Assembly: GCF_014699005.1 (NCBI RefSeq) | Contig: NZ_JACWZY010000014.1 | Location: 1 to 64,000, forward strand | DNA length: 64,000 nt | Reading direction: 5' to 3' | Source of the DNA: Spirosoma profusum | Lineage (GTDB): Bacteria; Bacteroidota; Bacteroidia; Cytophagales; Spirosomataceae | Shown: positions 1 through 7,358 of the stretch, one piece after another | Numbering within the stretch: position 1 is the first letter of the stretch | Layout: the number at the start of each line of letters is the position of its first letter | The notes under the pieces: model-generated | Database searches by the model: none | What the model was told of the DNA's origin: nothing | The model's input: the letters and a program-made list of their open reading frames with translations, nothing else | Made by a program: the position numbers and the translations under genes

Positions 1-227
1 TCGGTCACTACATCGTAGATCAGATGGCGTTTGCCGTGATAGAGCGCGTCGGCGTGGAAATCAATCGTTTTGCAGTGGGGTCCGGCGTATTTGGCAACCA
101 GATAATCCAGTTCCCGGTGAGCCTCTTCGTCGGAGAGTTCATTAAACGCTAACTGTTTGATTTCCACGGCCCGTAAAACCGACGTAGCCAGGTGCATTTT
201 CTGTTGAAATGTTGCAGGATTTGACAT
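1..227 (-). CDS. Truncated hypothetical protein (5' part only)
   Basis: An open frame on the minus strand begins with ATG at 225-227 and stays open to the left edge, giving about 75 residues starting MSNPATFQQKMHLATSV. The residues are mixed and soluble, with no signal peptide or membrane segment. I do not recognise a family. It lies downstream of the excisionase-like and antirepressor genes on the same strand, so it is probably another early gene of the phage-like element. The 3' part is outside the window. Confidence 0.55.
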   Translation of the reverse strand, partial: MSNPATFQQKMHLATSVLRAVEIKQLAFNELSDEEAHRELDYLVAKYAGPHCKTIDFHADALYHGKRHLIYDVVT

Positions 228-263
228 AGATTTGCAGGGATTATAATATAAGATTGATGACAG

Positions 264-297
264 CCCGGCACCCGAATTGATGCCGGGTTTTGTTTTT
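264..297. terminator. Hairpin between two minus-strand genes
   Basis: CCCGGCA (264-270) pairs with TGCCGGG (281-287) around a 10-base loop. A T-rich run follows on the plus strand (288-297). The T-run lies on the plus side although both flanking genes are on the minus strand, so efficient termination of the minus-strand transcript is uncertain. Confidence 0.4.
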
Positions 298-601
298 AGA
301 AATGAGAGAGAAACTGATCTAAATCAGCGGGTTGAATCCGGTAATCACCTTTGGTTATCTCTTTGTGTTTGAGGTAGATAAGCTTCCCTTTTCGGTCGGG
401 TGTGCCTTTGTGAATCCATCGACACACCACCGAACGGCCGTACCCCGTTCGTTCGCACACATCCTTGATAGTGTACAGGTGTTTAGCAGAGCCAGCAGAA
501 ATCTCCAGTTCACGTAGCCGCTCGACAAATGGCTTCAAAGCCCTCTCAAGCATGGCTACGTAATCGTCGTCCGAGCCGTTGTAGGTGGTAAGGACTTGCA
601 T
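296..601 (-). CDS. Excisionase-like HTH DNA-binding protein
   Basis: A 101-residue protein. Residues ~43-99 form a MerR/excisionase-type winged helix: YTIKDVCERTGYGRSVVCRW is the helix-turn-helix and DYRIQPADLDQFL is the typical C-terminal wing and helix. The N-terminal ~35 residues look helical. Such proteins bend DNA at att sites during excision or act as small phage regulators. It lies 12 bp downstream of the antirepressor gene on the same strand and in the same element as a tyrosine integrase, which supports a role in excision or early control. A plain regulatory HTH role is equally possible. Confidence 0.6.
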   Translation of the reverse strand: MQVLTTYNGSDDDYVAMLERALKPFVERLRELEISAGSAKHLYTIKDVCERTGYGRSVVCRWIHKGTPDRKGKLIYLKHKEITKGDYRIQPADLDQFLSHF

Positions 602-613
602 ATCATTTATGGG

Positions 614-1393
614 TTAGGCAGTAGCGAGTTGAACAGATTGTGCGGCTGGCGTCATAGCTGGATTTAGCAGCGAGTGAATCAATTCGCGACCGGCTTCAGT
701 CCAGACCAACGAATGTTCAGTTCGCGAAGAACCATCGCGGCCAGGGTGGTGAAACGTAGCAAGTTTGGCGTACCCTTTGCCGTTGTATTTGGCCGTCAGG
801 TTCCACATGCCACCGCGTTTATACTGCACCCCTTTTTCCTGTAGAAGCCGATTCAGCGCAATGGCACTCATGCCCAATTCCTGGGCTATATTGGTCGTAA
901 TCAGCGTATTGGAGCTATCAAGCACTTTCGTAGCGTAGTCGGCTTTAGGCTTGAGTTCAGCGTTTTCAAACACCAATGCCTGTTTTTCTTTCTGTTCCCG
1001 AATCCAGGCTTCGGCCCGTTGAATCGGATCATCAATCTGGTAGGAGGGGGTAGGGGTAGAGTTGGACAGCCGCCGACGTGCTTCAGCAAACGAGCGAACC
1101 AATACCGACTTAAATTCTACAACCCGTTCCGAATTGCGGGAAAGTGAACCGACGAACAGGGATTGATCTTCGGTGAGTAGGGCATAGTTAACTTGCTGAA
1201 CACCACCCGCTGTCTCAAAGGGTCCGATTTGAAATCGGACCCTTCCAAAATCCTTTTCAATCGCTGGCAAGTATTCGCGTATCGTTTTAATGATACTGGC
1301 ATGCTGGATACCTAGTCCCTCGGCAAAGTCAATTGTGTTCACAACCTGCAAACTACCCTCAATGGTGTTGATTGGAAGAATGATATTGCTCAT
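614..1393 (-). CDS. Phage antirepressor, Rha-type N-terminus with KilAC-type C-terminus
   Basis: A 259-residue protein. Residues ~10-110 resemble the phage regulatory Rha domain (SIIKTIREYLPAIEKDFG, then YALLTEDQSLFVGSLSRNSE). Residues ~145-255 resemble the KilAC DNA-binding domain (AELKPKADYATKVLDSS, an HTH around IAQELGMSAIALNRLL, and WTEAGRELIHSLL near the end). Proteins of this architecture counteract phage repressors or regulate early lysogeny genes. The gene follows the small gene ending at 1396 with almost no gap and is part of the leftward early transcript opposing the repressor at 2065. The domain call is strong. The exact role is inferred. Confidence 0.75.
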   Translation of the reverse strand: MSNIILPINTIEGSLQVVNTIDFAEGLGIQHASIIKTIREYLPAIEKDFGRVRFQIGPFETAGGVQQVNYALLTEDQSLFVGSLSRNSERVVEFKSVLVRSFAEARRRLSNSTPTPSYQIDDPIQRAEAWIREQKEKQALVFENAELKPKADYATKVLDSSNTLITTNIAQELGMSAIALNRLLQEKGVQYKRGGMWNLTAKYNGKGYAKLATFHHPGRDGSSRTEHSLVWTEAGRELIHSLLNPAMTPAAQSVQLATA

Positions 1394-1395
1394 GG

Positions 1396-1605
1396 CTAAT
1401 AGTGCTCAACGATAGTTTTCGTAATGGACGCAGAGAGATTACCAACTGTTTTGCAGTAAGTTGACTTGACCACATCGTCAACAGAGGGTATTTCCCGAAT
1501 TGTTACCGACAAGCCAGCGGCAGTAGCTTGCTTGATGAGTATGCTCAATTCGGCTAACTGAGCGTAGATTTGATTGGCTATGATTTGGTTTTCTTGAGTT
1601 TTCAT
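1396..1605 (-). CDS. Small hypothetical early phage-like protein
   Basis: The ATG at 1603-1605 gives about 69 residues starting MKTQENQIIANQIYAQLAEL. A longer in-frame start at 1692 would overlap the HTH gene upstream, so I prefer the internal start, which leaves a 4-bp gap after that gene's stop. The N-terminal half is helical and no domain is recognised. Tight packing between the Cro-like gene and the antirepressor places it in the same leftward operon. Confidence 0.5.
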   Translation of the reverse strand: MKTQENQIIANQIYAQLAELSILIKQATAAGLSVTIREIPSVDDVVKSTYCKTVGNLSASITKTIVEHY

Positions 1606-1609
1606 GGTC

Positions 1610-1861
1610 TTAGGCGAGTGCTGCATTAAGTCGTCTTTGATTTGCCTTTTCAATTTCAAGTGCCTGTTTTTCAAGGACTTCAAGTTGCTCAATTAGCTGC
1701 TCGACATCAGCTACAGTTGGTGTTGTTCGGCCTTTGAACCAGTTGTGTAAAGTATTTTCAACTCGCCCCATCCGTTCGGCAACTCCTTTTATGCCACCTG
1801 GCACGTTTAGGCACCGTTCACGTATTTTTTTTAGCCGTTGGGTTAATGATTGTTGTGCCAT
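1610..1861 (-). CDS. Cro/C1-like HTH protein
   Basis: An 83-residue protein. A helix-turn-helix spans ~20-50 (GGIKGVAERMGRVENTLHNW), followed by a helical, probably dimerising tail (VEQLIEQLEVLEKQALEIEK). It is the first gene of the leftward transcript and diverges from the S24-type repressor, the position of a Cro-like regulator in a lysogeny switch. It probably binds the GTATCA-rich region between the two genes. The HTH is weakly conserved, so the Cro role is inferred mainly from position and size. Confidence 0.6.
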   Translation of the reverse strand: MAQQSLTQRLKKIRERCLNVPGGIKGVAERMGRVENTLHNWFKGRTTPTVADVEQLIEQLEVLEKQALEIEKANQRRLNAALA

Positions 1862-1914
1862 ATACCGTCAGTATCTTTATATTGCGGTTGGTGTTGCGGT
1901 TGGTATTAATGTTG

Positions 1915-2037
1915 GTATCAAAATTATGATACTAATATTTAAAAGTCAATACCTAGTATCAAATATTTTACCCAATCGTCTCATTTTTTTAATTCCATAC
2001 CCGTATGCTGTATCATACCCTTAACTATTCGGTATCA
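1915..2037. promoter_or_regulatory. Candidate lysogeny-switch operators (repeated GTATCA half-sites)
   Basis: Between the divergent Cro-like and repressor genes, GTATCA occurs at 1915-1920, 1956-1961, 2010-2015 and 2032-2037. Its reverse complement TGATAC occurs at 1927-1932. The first pair forms an exact inverted repeat with a 6-base spacer (1915-1932). Clustered half-sites in an AT-rich divergent promoter region are what a phage repressor/Cro pair would bind. No binding data are implied. Confidence 0.5.
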
Positions 2038-2064
2038 AAAAGACGATTCCTCTTTCCAAATAGA

Positions 2065-2766
2065 ATGACTCCGTATCAACGTTTAGAGAAGATTGCAGAA
2101 CTCGAAGAGCGCACAGTTAATCAAATTGTGGAGTTATCTGGTAGGCACCCATCAATCGTATCGGCAATACGTACTGGAAAGAAAAGCCTATCTCAAGATC
2201 TGGCAGATGCAATTGAGTTAAAATGGAAATATAGAAGCGAATGGATATTGTCAGGACAAGGCGATATGAAAGAGACTGAATATCAGTCCAATGGAGTTGT
2301 TAAGCCAGTCAATTTAAGGCCAATACGAATTGCGCAATCTTTTGATCTAGTGCCAATTCTAAAAACGCCCTTGTATGCTAGGGCAGGTTTTGGATATACG
2401 GCATATTTGAATAGACCACCTGAAGAACAGGAATGGGAGTCAATTCCCTTTGATCGCCTTTATCCAGGCATACCGCCCGAGGATCATACAATCGTCACTA
2501 TAAATGGAGATAGTATGGAGCCAAGATTAGAAGCTGGATGGGAAATGTTAGCTTATAAAACAGCAAATAATGAGTTTCCTCGAATCGGGAAAATAGTAAT
2601 GCTTGATTACAAAGATGAATTGATAATCAAAACCTTAGTTGAGATTAATATTCAAAAACGAACTATAACAGTTCAATCCTATAACAATAAAGAGACAAGA
2701 GAAATACCAATGGACGAAATACGAAGAGTTTTTCATGTATATGACCACTGGAAGGCATTTCTGTAG
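2065..2766 (+). CDS. C2/LexA-like phage repressor with S24 peptidase domain
   Basis: The start is taken at ATG 2065 (MTPYQRLEKIAELEERTVNQ), giving 233 residues. A longer frame from 2005 only adds operator sequence. Residues ~5-60 are an N-terminal HTH. Residues ~95-230 are an S24 peptidase fold: a candidate Ala-Gly cleavage site at A107-G108 (YARAGFG), nucleophile S150 in INGDSMEP, and general base K189 in ELIIKTL. Such repressors maintain lysogeny and self-cleave when RecA filaments form. The gene diverges from the leftward early genes and is followed by AT-rich cargo genes. DNA-damage induction is inferred from the catalytic pair. Confidence 0.8.
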   Translation: MTPYQRLEKIAELEERTVNQIVELSGRHPSIVSAIRTGKKSLSQDLADAIELKWKYRSEWILSGQGDMKETEYQSNGVVKPVNLRPIRIAQSFDLVPILKTPLYARAGFGYTAYLNRPPEEQEWESIPFDRLYPGIPPEDHTIVTINGDSMEPRLEAGWEMLAYKTANNEFPRIGKIVMLDYKDELIIKTLVEINIQKRTITVQSYNNKETREIPMDEIRRVFHVYDHWKAFL

Positions 2767-2819
2767 AAATCTATTTAGAAAAAATAAACTCTACATAAAT
2801 CCTAAATCACTATTTATAC

Positions 2820-3905
2820 ATGAGACGAATTGAAATAAATAGAGCAATTAATAACATTAAGGACGCTTTATTAAAGTCAAATATGCCAAATGCTTTGATT
2901 AGTTTGCAAAAGGCTGATGATAAAACTTCTCCTGAACAACTACTTGATGCCTTTAATATATATAAAATATTTTACCTTAATTTTAATAAAACAGAAAAAG
3001 CGATAATAAAGCTTTTTAGTTTAAATGGGCTTGAAGATACAAAACTTTGGGCGCAAGCTATTTCAGGCGCAAACGTTGGAGAAGTAAAGTCGATTTTTAG
3101 GAGGTTTTATAATAGTATTGTTTTTTTTGAAAATCATTTAACTCCGTTACTAGAGCTTTTTAAGCAAGATAATATAGGCTATACGGAGCGAAAAGATGAT
3201 TTGATAGCGGAGTATGATGGAGACAATGAAAACACTCAACTGCTAACTATAATTCTACCTGAAGAGGATCATAAAATATCCTCCAAGCCAGATCGACTAA
3301 TTAAAGCACTTAGTAGCACCAATGCATTTTATGGTGTCCTGTCAGGTCTTATGGGACACAGTGGCAATGATTTAAGTGTTATTGCTATTGATTCGGGAAG
3401 CGATAAGTCGTTTGATTTTCTGGGTGCAGCTAAAGTTGTTGAAGCTGTTAAAGAATTAATAATTGGAATGTGGGATAGGGTGGTTTTTCATAAAGAGAAA
3501 AAAATTGAAGAACGTATTGAAATTATATCAGATTCATTACCAGTGTTGGAAAAGATAAATCTACTTGAAAAAGAAGATAAAATAAGCCAACAACAGGCGG
3601 AAATTTATAGGCGAGCCCTATTAGGTGGGGTTAAGGACTTTCTCTCCGCTGGGGCAATTTTACCTGAATTTACAGCTCATTCAAGTTATAATCCTAGGCA
3701 GCTTATGGCTCCTGAAGTGAAGTTATTGTCAATGCCTAGCGAAGTAAAAAACGATACATCGACAATAGATGGTGGCCCAACTCCAGACTTGGACGAAAAT
3801 AGCTATGAAGATGATGATGAGGAAGGGCTTGGCGATGTAAGTGAAGAGGATTTCGAGGCTTTTAAAAAGTTTATGGCTCGACGCAAAAAGAAAAAAGGCA
3901 ATTGA
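2820..3905 (+). CDS. AT-rich hypothetical protein, possible lysogenic cargo
   Basis: A 361-residue protein that I do not recognise. It is soluble and largely helical, with no signal peptide. Residues ~165-220 have small-residue-rich segments (LSGLMGHSGNDLSVIAID), followed by a long charged helix (VFHKEKKIEERIEIISD). The tail is strikingly acidic at ~323-346 (ENSYEDDDEEGLGDVSEEDF) and ends in a basic cluster (ARRKKKKGN). Base composition is far more AT-rich than the permease region. It lies directly after the repressor and before the integrase, where lysogenic conversion, superinfection exclusion or defence genes are often found. Such a role is inferred from position only. Confidence 0.65.
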   Translation: MRRIEINRAINNIKDALLKSNMPNALISLQKADDKTSPEQLLDAFNIYKIFYLNFNKTEKAIIKLFSLNGLEDTKLWAQAISGANVGEVKSIFRRFYNSIVFFENHLTPLLELFKQDNIGYTERKDDLIAEYDGDNENTQLLTIILPEEDHKISSKPDRLIKALSSTNAFYGVLSGLMGHSGNDLSVIAIDSGSDKSFDFLGAAKVVEAVKELIIGMWDRVVFHKEKKIEERIEIISDSLPVLEKINLLEKEDKISQQQAEIYRRALLGGVKDFLSAGAILPEFTAHSSYNPRQLMAPEVKLLSMPSEVKNDTSTIDGGPTPDLDENSYEDDDEEGLGDVSEEDFEAFKKFMARRKKKKGN

Positions 3906-3964
3906 CGCTGTATGTGATCGAGCAGCAGAAGCGGATTGAGAAGCTGGAGAGGGAGCGGAGGTAA
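3902..3964 (+). pseudogene. Remnant 3' end of a repeat/coiled-coil surface protein gene
   Basis: Twenty codons plus a stop read LTLYVIEQQKRIEKLERERR in a frame offset from the preceding gene, whose stop they overlap. The same C-terminal signature (EELTLY followed by a short coiled coil) ends the two intact 17-residue-repeat proteins in this window (33258-34643 and 57477-58910). The fragment is GC-rich while both neighbours are AT-rich. It looks like the tail of such a gene left after recombination or insertion. There is no start or body. Confidence 0.5.
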
Positions 3965-4012
3965 AATAAAGGGTGGTATGTAAATGAGTAATTATATAAA
4001 TAGGAAAAAGAC

Positions 4013-4753
4013 ATGAGGCCCGATTATTATAAAGACTACTACTTTAATGAATTAGGGCCGGCCTTTACTCGCTATGTAGAAACATTTGATAGTCGTAGCG
4101 GTGGTACGGTCGCTTTATATAATGCCGCAATGGAAGCGGCTGGAAAACTTTTTCATTTACGAGAGGCTATAAATGAGAGTACAGGTATAGAGCGGTCTCG
4201 TAAAGATATTGGTGATTTATGCTGGTCCTATCAATTAATAGGTGACGTTTTTAATTCATCGAAGCACGTAAAGATTAATCGCGGTGATCGTCTTATTAAT
4301 GGCAGAAAGGATGTTCACACAATAGTCTGTTGCAGTATTGTACCCTATGAAAATAATCCCTCTGATTGGTATTTTTATTCTGATTTCCGTGTAATCGTTC
4401 ATCCTATAAAAAGCGATCCGATTGATTTGTTAAAGTTGGCCGCCGAAGTGTTAAGGTTTTGGGGCTGGTATTTGTATAAAGAAAACTTACTGGAACAGGT
4501 GCTCCAATACGAATACAAAGGAGATGAACCGTTATCACCTGAATTGGCGACGCAAAAAATCGATGTGCATCTGGTTGATAATAAACCTGAAGGTGTAGGG
4601 GAAATGACTATGGTCTACCGGCTATGGGATTTAGAAAAAAAAGATTGGGTGCCCTTTACAGGACAAGTTGCCCTTGAGAAAGACGGCGTTCCAATTCAAC
4701 CAGCGCACGTTTCTCGCCCTCCGAAAAGCGCACGTAAGCGTTGGGGTTTGTAG
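4013..4753 (+). CDS. Hypothetical cytoplasmic protein in the phage-like element
   Basis: A 246-residue protein of no recognised family. It begins MRPDYYKDYYFNELGPAF and is soluble, rich in aromatic residues, with no signal peptide. Conserved-looking features include SSKHVKINRGDRLING (~85-100) and a tryptophan-rich helix RFWGWYLYKENL (~148-160). The C-terminal third looks like beta structure. It is AT-rich and sits between the repressor/cargo gene and the integrase, so it is probably accessory cargo. Confidence 0.6.
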   Translation: MRPDYYKDYYFNELGPAFTRYVETFDSRSGGTVALYNAAMEAAGKLFHLREAINESTGIERSRKDIGDLCWSYQLIGDVFNSSKHVKINRGDRLINGRKDVHTIVCCSIVPYENNPSDWYFYSDFRVIVHPIKSDPIDLLKLAAEVLRFWGWYLYKENLLEQVLQYEYKGDEPLSPELATQKIDVHLVDNKPEGVGEMTMVYRLWDLEKKDWVPFTGQVALEKDGVPIQPAHVSRPPKSARKRWGL

Positions 4754-4856
4754 AACACTCTCTAACAAAGGTTACGCTTTCGCAGTCCGCAACAACCCAC
4801 ATATATTTTAAAAGGAGCTCCTTATAGTCTATTGTATCTTGACTGACAGATTCCAT
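4656..4856 (-). CDS. Small hypothetical protein, convergent with the previous gene
   Basis: A 66-residue ORF starting MESVSQDTIDYKELLLKYMW and ending with ERRLSQGQLVL. It overlaps the last ~98 bp of the plus-strand gene ending at 4753, and its own first ~100 bp are free of other coding sequence. The pattern (DYKELLLKYMWVVADCES, then FSEGEKRALVELERR) resembles small acidic proteins I associate with Bacteroidota mobile elements, though I cannot name a family. The overlap leaves some doubt that it is expressed. Confidence 0.4.
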   Translation of the reverse strand: MESVSQDTIDYKELLLKYMWVVADCESVTFVRECSTNPNAYVRFSEGEKRALVELERRLSQGQLVL

Positions 4857-4977
4857 AGTGAGTGCTTTTTAAAACAAAAAGTCAGACCACTGCCTGACTC
4901 CCTGCCGACCGAGTTCTCCCGATCCAAGCCCCGTAAGGCCATACAAATATTAGCAGTTAAACAACAAATTCCAACTA
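4857..4977. other. Gap before the integrase with short hairpins
   Basis: GTCAG (4881-4885) pairs with CTGAC (4893-4897) around a 7-base loop. Just upstream, inside the small minus-strand gene, is the 12-base palindrome AAGGAGCTCCTT. These could be integrase arm sites or terminators. I found no convincing att direct repeat. Confidence 0.25.
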
Positions 4978-6264
4978 ATGACGCTCACGTTTTACCTGAA
5001 AGAGGATCAACCCGACAAAGCTGGACGTTTCATGATTTACGGCCGGATATGCTGGCTTAGTCAAAAGGTACGCTTTTCAACGGGGGAAAAAGTGTTGCCC
5101 AATCACTTTAAAAACGAACGGGTTAAATCCAGCCTGGCAGCCGCCCACATCAACCAGACCCTTTCTACCTTCGAGAGTGAGTTAACCACGTTCTTCTACC
5201 GGAATCAAAACGATTCATCGGCCAAGGTATTGACCATCACTTCCGTTCAGGCTGAAGTTGAACGCATCAAGACCGATTTGCTGGGTAAAAAGCAAAAGAA
5301 AGGTAGTTTGCTAACTCCGCCTGATATTTCCTCCCAGCCAACCTTATTTGAGTTCTTTTCGATCTATCAGGCTGACATGAGGGCTAACCGCAGTCCCGAA
5401 TGGGCGCGGTCCCTTCAGGCAGTGCATAAGCAGCTCGAAACGTTCAATTCAGATCTTACCTGGGCTGACCTGAAAATAAACATTCTCAACCGGTTTAAAG
5501 CGTATTTACAGGAAGAAGAGGAATTATCCGATAACACCATACATGCCTATATCTGTCTGCTTCGGGGCATGTGCGATTATGCCGAACGGCTGGACATTCA
5601 TCCGCCCCGTGATATTCACTGGCTGGAAAGCAGTCCGGGTGAAGTGATTAGTCCGGTACTGGAGCCCGAAGACGAACTGGCTATTATTAATGTAAAGCTG
5701 GGTAAATCCTTAACGACCGGATATGCCGATAAATATTATCTGGAAAAGGTGCGCTGGTATTTTTTGTTAGCGTGCCAAACAGGATTACGCCGGTCGGACC
5801 AATGGCAGTTTTTAAATCCTCAGATTCAATTTATTGAAAATGTACCCTGCCTGATGGCCTTGCAGCAAAAGACCGGCAACCGTGTGGCGGTGCCACTGAG
5901 CGAGTTTGCGTATACACTACTGCTGAATCCGGCCACTGATCAGCGTCCACCCGATGGGAAAAACTACAACGCTACACTTCGCCAGATTGGACAGCAGGCC
6001 GGATTGACCCGAATTGTAACCGTTGGTAGTTTTTATAAAGGCGAACTATTGGCCGATACCATGCCACTTTATCAGGCAATGTCCTCGCACATGGCCCGAA
6101 GAACCTTTGCTACTCGCATGACTACGGGAGGCATGAATACCTTTACCCTAAAGGAGCTGATGGGGCATAAATCCATTTCATCGACTCAGAAATACCAGTC
6201 GGTGTCGAACTCAGCGATTGTGCAGCAAACAATGGAAGCCTGGCAGAAACAACAGGGCCGTTGA
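4978..6264 (+). CDS. Tyrosine recombinase / integrase
   Basis: A 428-residue protein with Bacteroidota integrase architecture: arm-type N-terminal domain (~1-80), SAM-like core-binding domain (~120-210) and catalytic domain (~225-420). Candidate catalytic residues are R271 in TGLRRSD, K298 in QQKTGN, H371 and R374 in HMARRTF, H397 in MGHKS and nucleophile Y406 in QKYQSV. It catalyses site-specific integration and excision between att sites. It is the last gene of the element, followed at once by a hairpin, and all catalytic positions are intact. The ATG at 4978 gives the usual MTLTFYLKE start of this group. Confidence 0.88.
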   Translation: MTLTFYLKEDQPDKAGRFMIYGRICWLSQKVRFSTGEKVLPNHFKNERVKSSLAAAHINQTLSTFESELTTFFYRNQNDSSAKVLTITSVQAEVERIKTDLLGKKQKKGSLLTPPDISSQPTLFEFFSIYQADMRANRSPEWARSLQAVHKQLETFNSDLTWADLKINILNRFKAYLQEEEELSDNTIHAYICLLRGMCDYAERLDIHPPRDIHWLESSPGEVISPVLEPEDELAIINVKLGKSLTTGYADKYYLEKVRWYFLLACQTGLRRSDQWQFLNPQIQFIENVPCLMALQQKTGNRVAVPLSEFAYTLLLNPATDQRPPDGKNYNATLRQIGQQAGLTRIVTVGSFYKGELLADTMPLYQAMSSHMARRTFATRMTTGGMNTFTLKELMGHKSISSTQKYQSVSNSAIVQQTMEAWQKQQGR

Positions 6265-6289
6265 CCCTACTTTATAAAAACAGGGTCAA
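6261..6289 (+). terminator. Hairpin overlapping the integrase stop codon
   Basis: TTGACCCT (6261-6268) pairs exactly with AGGGTCAA (6282-6289) around a 13-base A/T-rich loop. The stop TGA is inside the left arm. Only a weak A/T tail follows, so it is a likely terminator but not a textbook one. No gene is seen between here and 6499. Confidence 0.5.
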
Positions 6290-6498
6290 TAAAAGGGTTA
6301 TCAAAAAACGCGAATGCGCAACTATTTATCGTTTGACAGGAAACGTTGAGGCTATGCCTGTTCTGAATGATTATTTAGGGCTATTTCTGAATATATATCT
6401 TAATGTTTCTTAAGTAGCAGAGGGCAGAGGGGGTGGGGCAGAGGAAAAGACGCCAACATGCGAAATCTCATTCTCACCCCAAGCCATTTACCCCCATG

Positions 6499-7299
6499 CT
6501 ACGTTGGCTTGATGGTGACGAATGCGCGGAGTTTGATGTCATCTGCTACGTCGATTGGTTTGAAGAGATCGTACCAGCCGCTACGTTGGCCGCTGGAACC
6601 GTAGTTGATGTGTACCCAGAACGTATCGGCCTCCTGCTGGTAGCCATCAATGACCGTCGAGTGACCGTACGTAGTGAAATTGCCGAAGTGGAAATAGACG
6701 GGTCGGCGGGCGTCGATTTCCTCACGTATCAGTTTTACTACGTCGTCGCGTTGTACTACGTTCCGAATGTTTTCCTGCCGGGAAATGGTGGTCAACTGGT
6801 CTTTGGAAAGCGGGATGGGTTCCGTAAACGATACATAGAAATCGGCTTTGCAGGGAAAGTGTTTTTCAATCTGCCCGACGGGATTGACCAACTCCAGATA
6901 GTGACCCGTTCCGAAGTCTTTACGTATCGCTTCGGCGGTCAGGTACGACAGTAAAGCAATGTTGTTTTTGGCCACCGCTGACGTAGTAGCGTCAATTTCA
7001 GGAGCAAACTGGTCCCAGGAAAACGGATGCTTCGACAACGTATCGCGGATGACGTAACCCTTCGAACATTGGTAGTCGACAATACCGCTGGGACGTAATC
7101 GGTGGTAATAAAAAATTTGAGCGAGGGCCGTACTCCAGCAACCCAGTACGTGGTTGTCGGGAACGTAGCGGGCGTAACTGCCAAACTGGTCCCAGTTTGT
7201 TTTCAGGAGAAATGGGGCATTCTTCTGGGCGGTTGGTTGAAGCTGAGCGATGCTGTTCGTAGCAACCGCCATCAGCAGACAAAAAATGATACGTTTCAT
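6499..7299 (-). CDS. Secreted C10-family (streptopain-like) cysteine peptidase
   Basis: The start is placed at the ATG at 7297-7299 because MKRIIFCLLMAVATNSIAQ is a clean signal peptide. An in-frame start 10 codons earlier would spoil it. The protein is 266 residues. The C10 catalytic elements are present: C54 in NHVLGCWSTALAQ, H213 in TTYGHSTVIDGY, and the following HINYGSSG with N232. The family cleaves proteins outside the cytoplasm. The catalytic Cys lies only ~35 residues after the signal peptide, so the long inhibitory propeptide of streptopain is absent. It precedes the permease clusters and is flanked upstream by a membrane AraC regulator on the same strand. Confidence 0.75.
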   Translation of the reverse strand: MKRIIFCLLMAVATNSIAQLQPTAQKNAPFLLKTNWDQFGSYARYVPDNHVLGCWSTALAQIFYYHRLRPSGIVDYQCSKGYVIRDTLSKHPFSWDQFAPEIDATTSAVAKNNIALLSYLTAEAIRKDFGTGHYLELVNPVGQIEKHFPCKADFYVSFTEPIPLSKDQLTTISRQENIRNVVQRDDVVKLIREEIDARRPVYFHFGNFTTYGHSTVIDGYQQEADTFWVHINYGSSGQRSGWYDLFKPIDVADDIKLRAFVTIKPT

Positions 7300-7358
7300 G
7301 ATAAATTGTTTTGCTATGATTCGTGGCAAAACAACCCTATGAAACTACGCCTTTCCTC

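Noticed and set aside
6265..6430. tRNA or att core near the integrase
   Set aside because: No tRNA-like cloverleaf and no convincing direct repeat matching another part of the window.
6433..6954. A 173-codon plus-strand ORF
   Set aside because: It is antisense to the C10 peptidase gene, which has a signal peptide and the catalytic Cys/His motifs. The plus-strand frame has no recognisable features.
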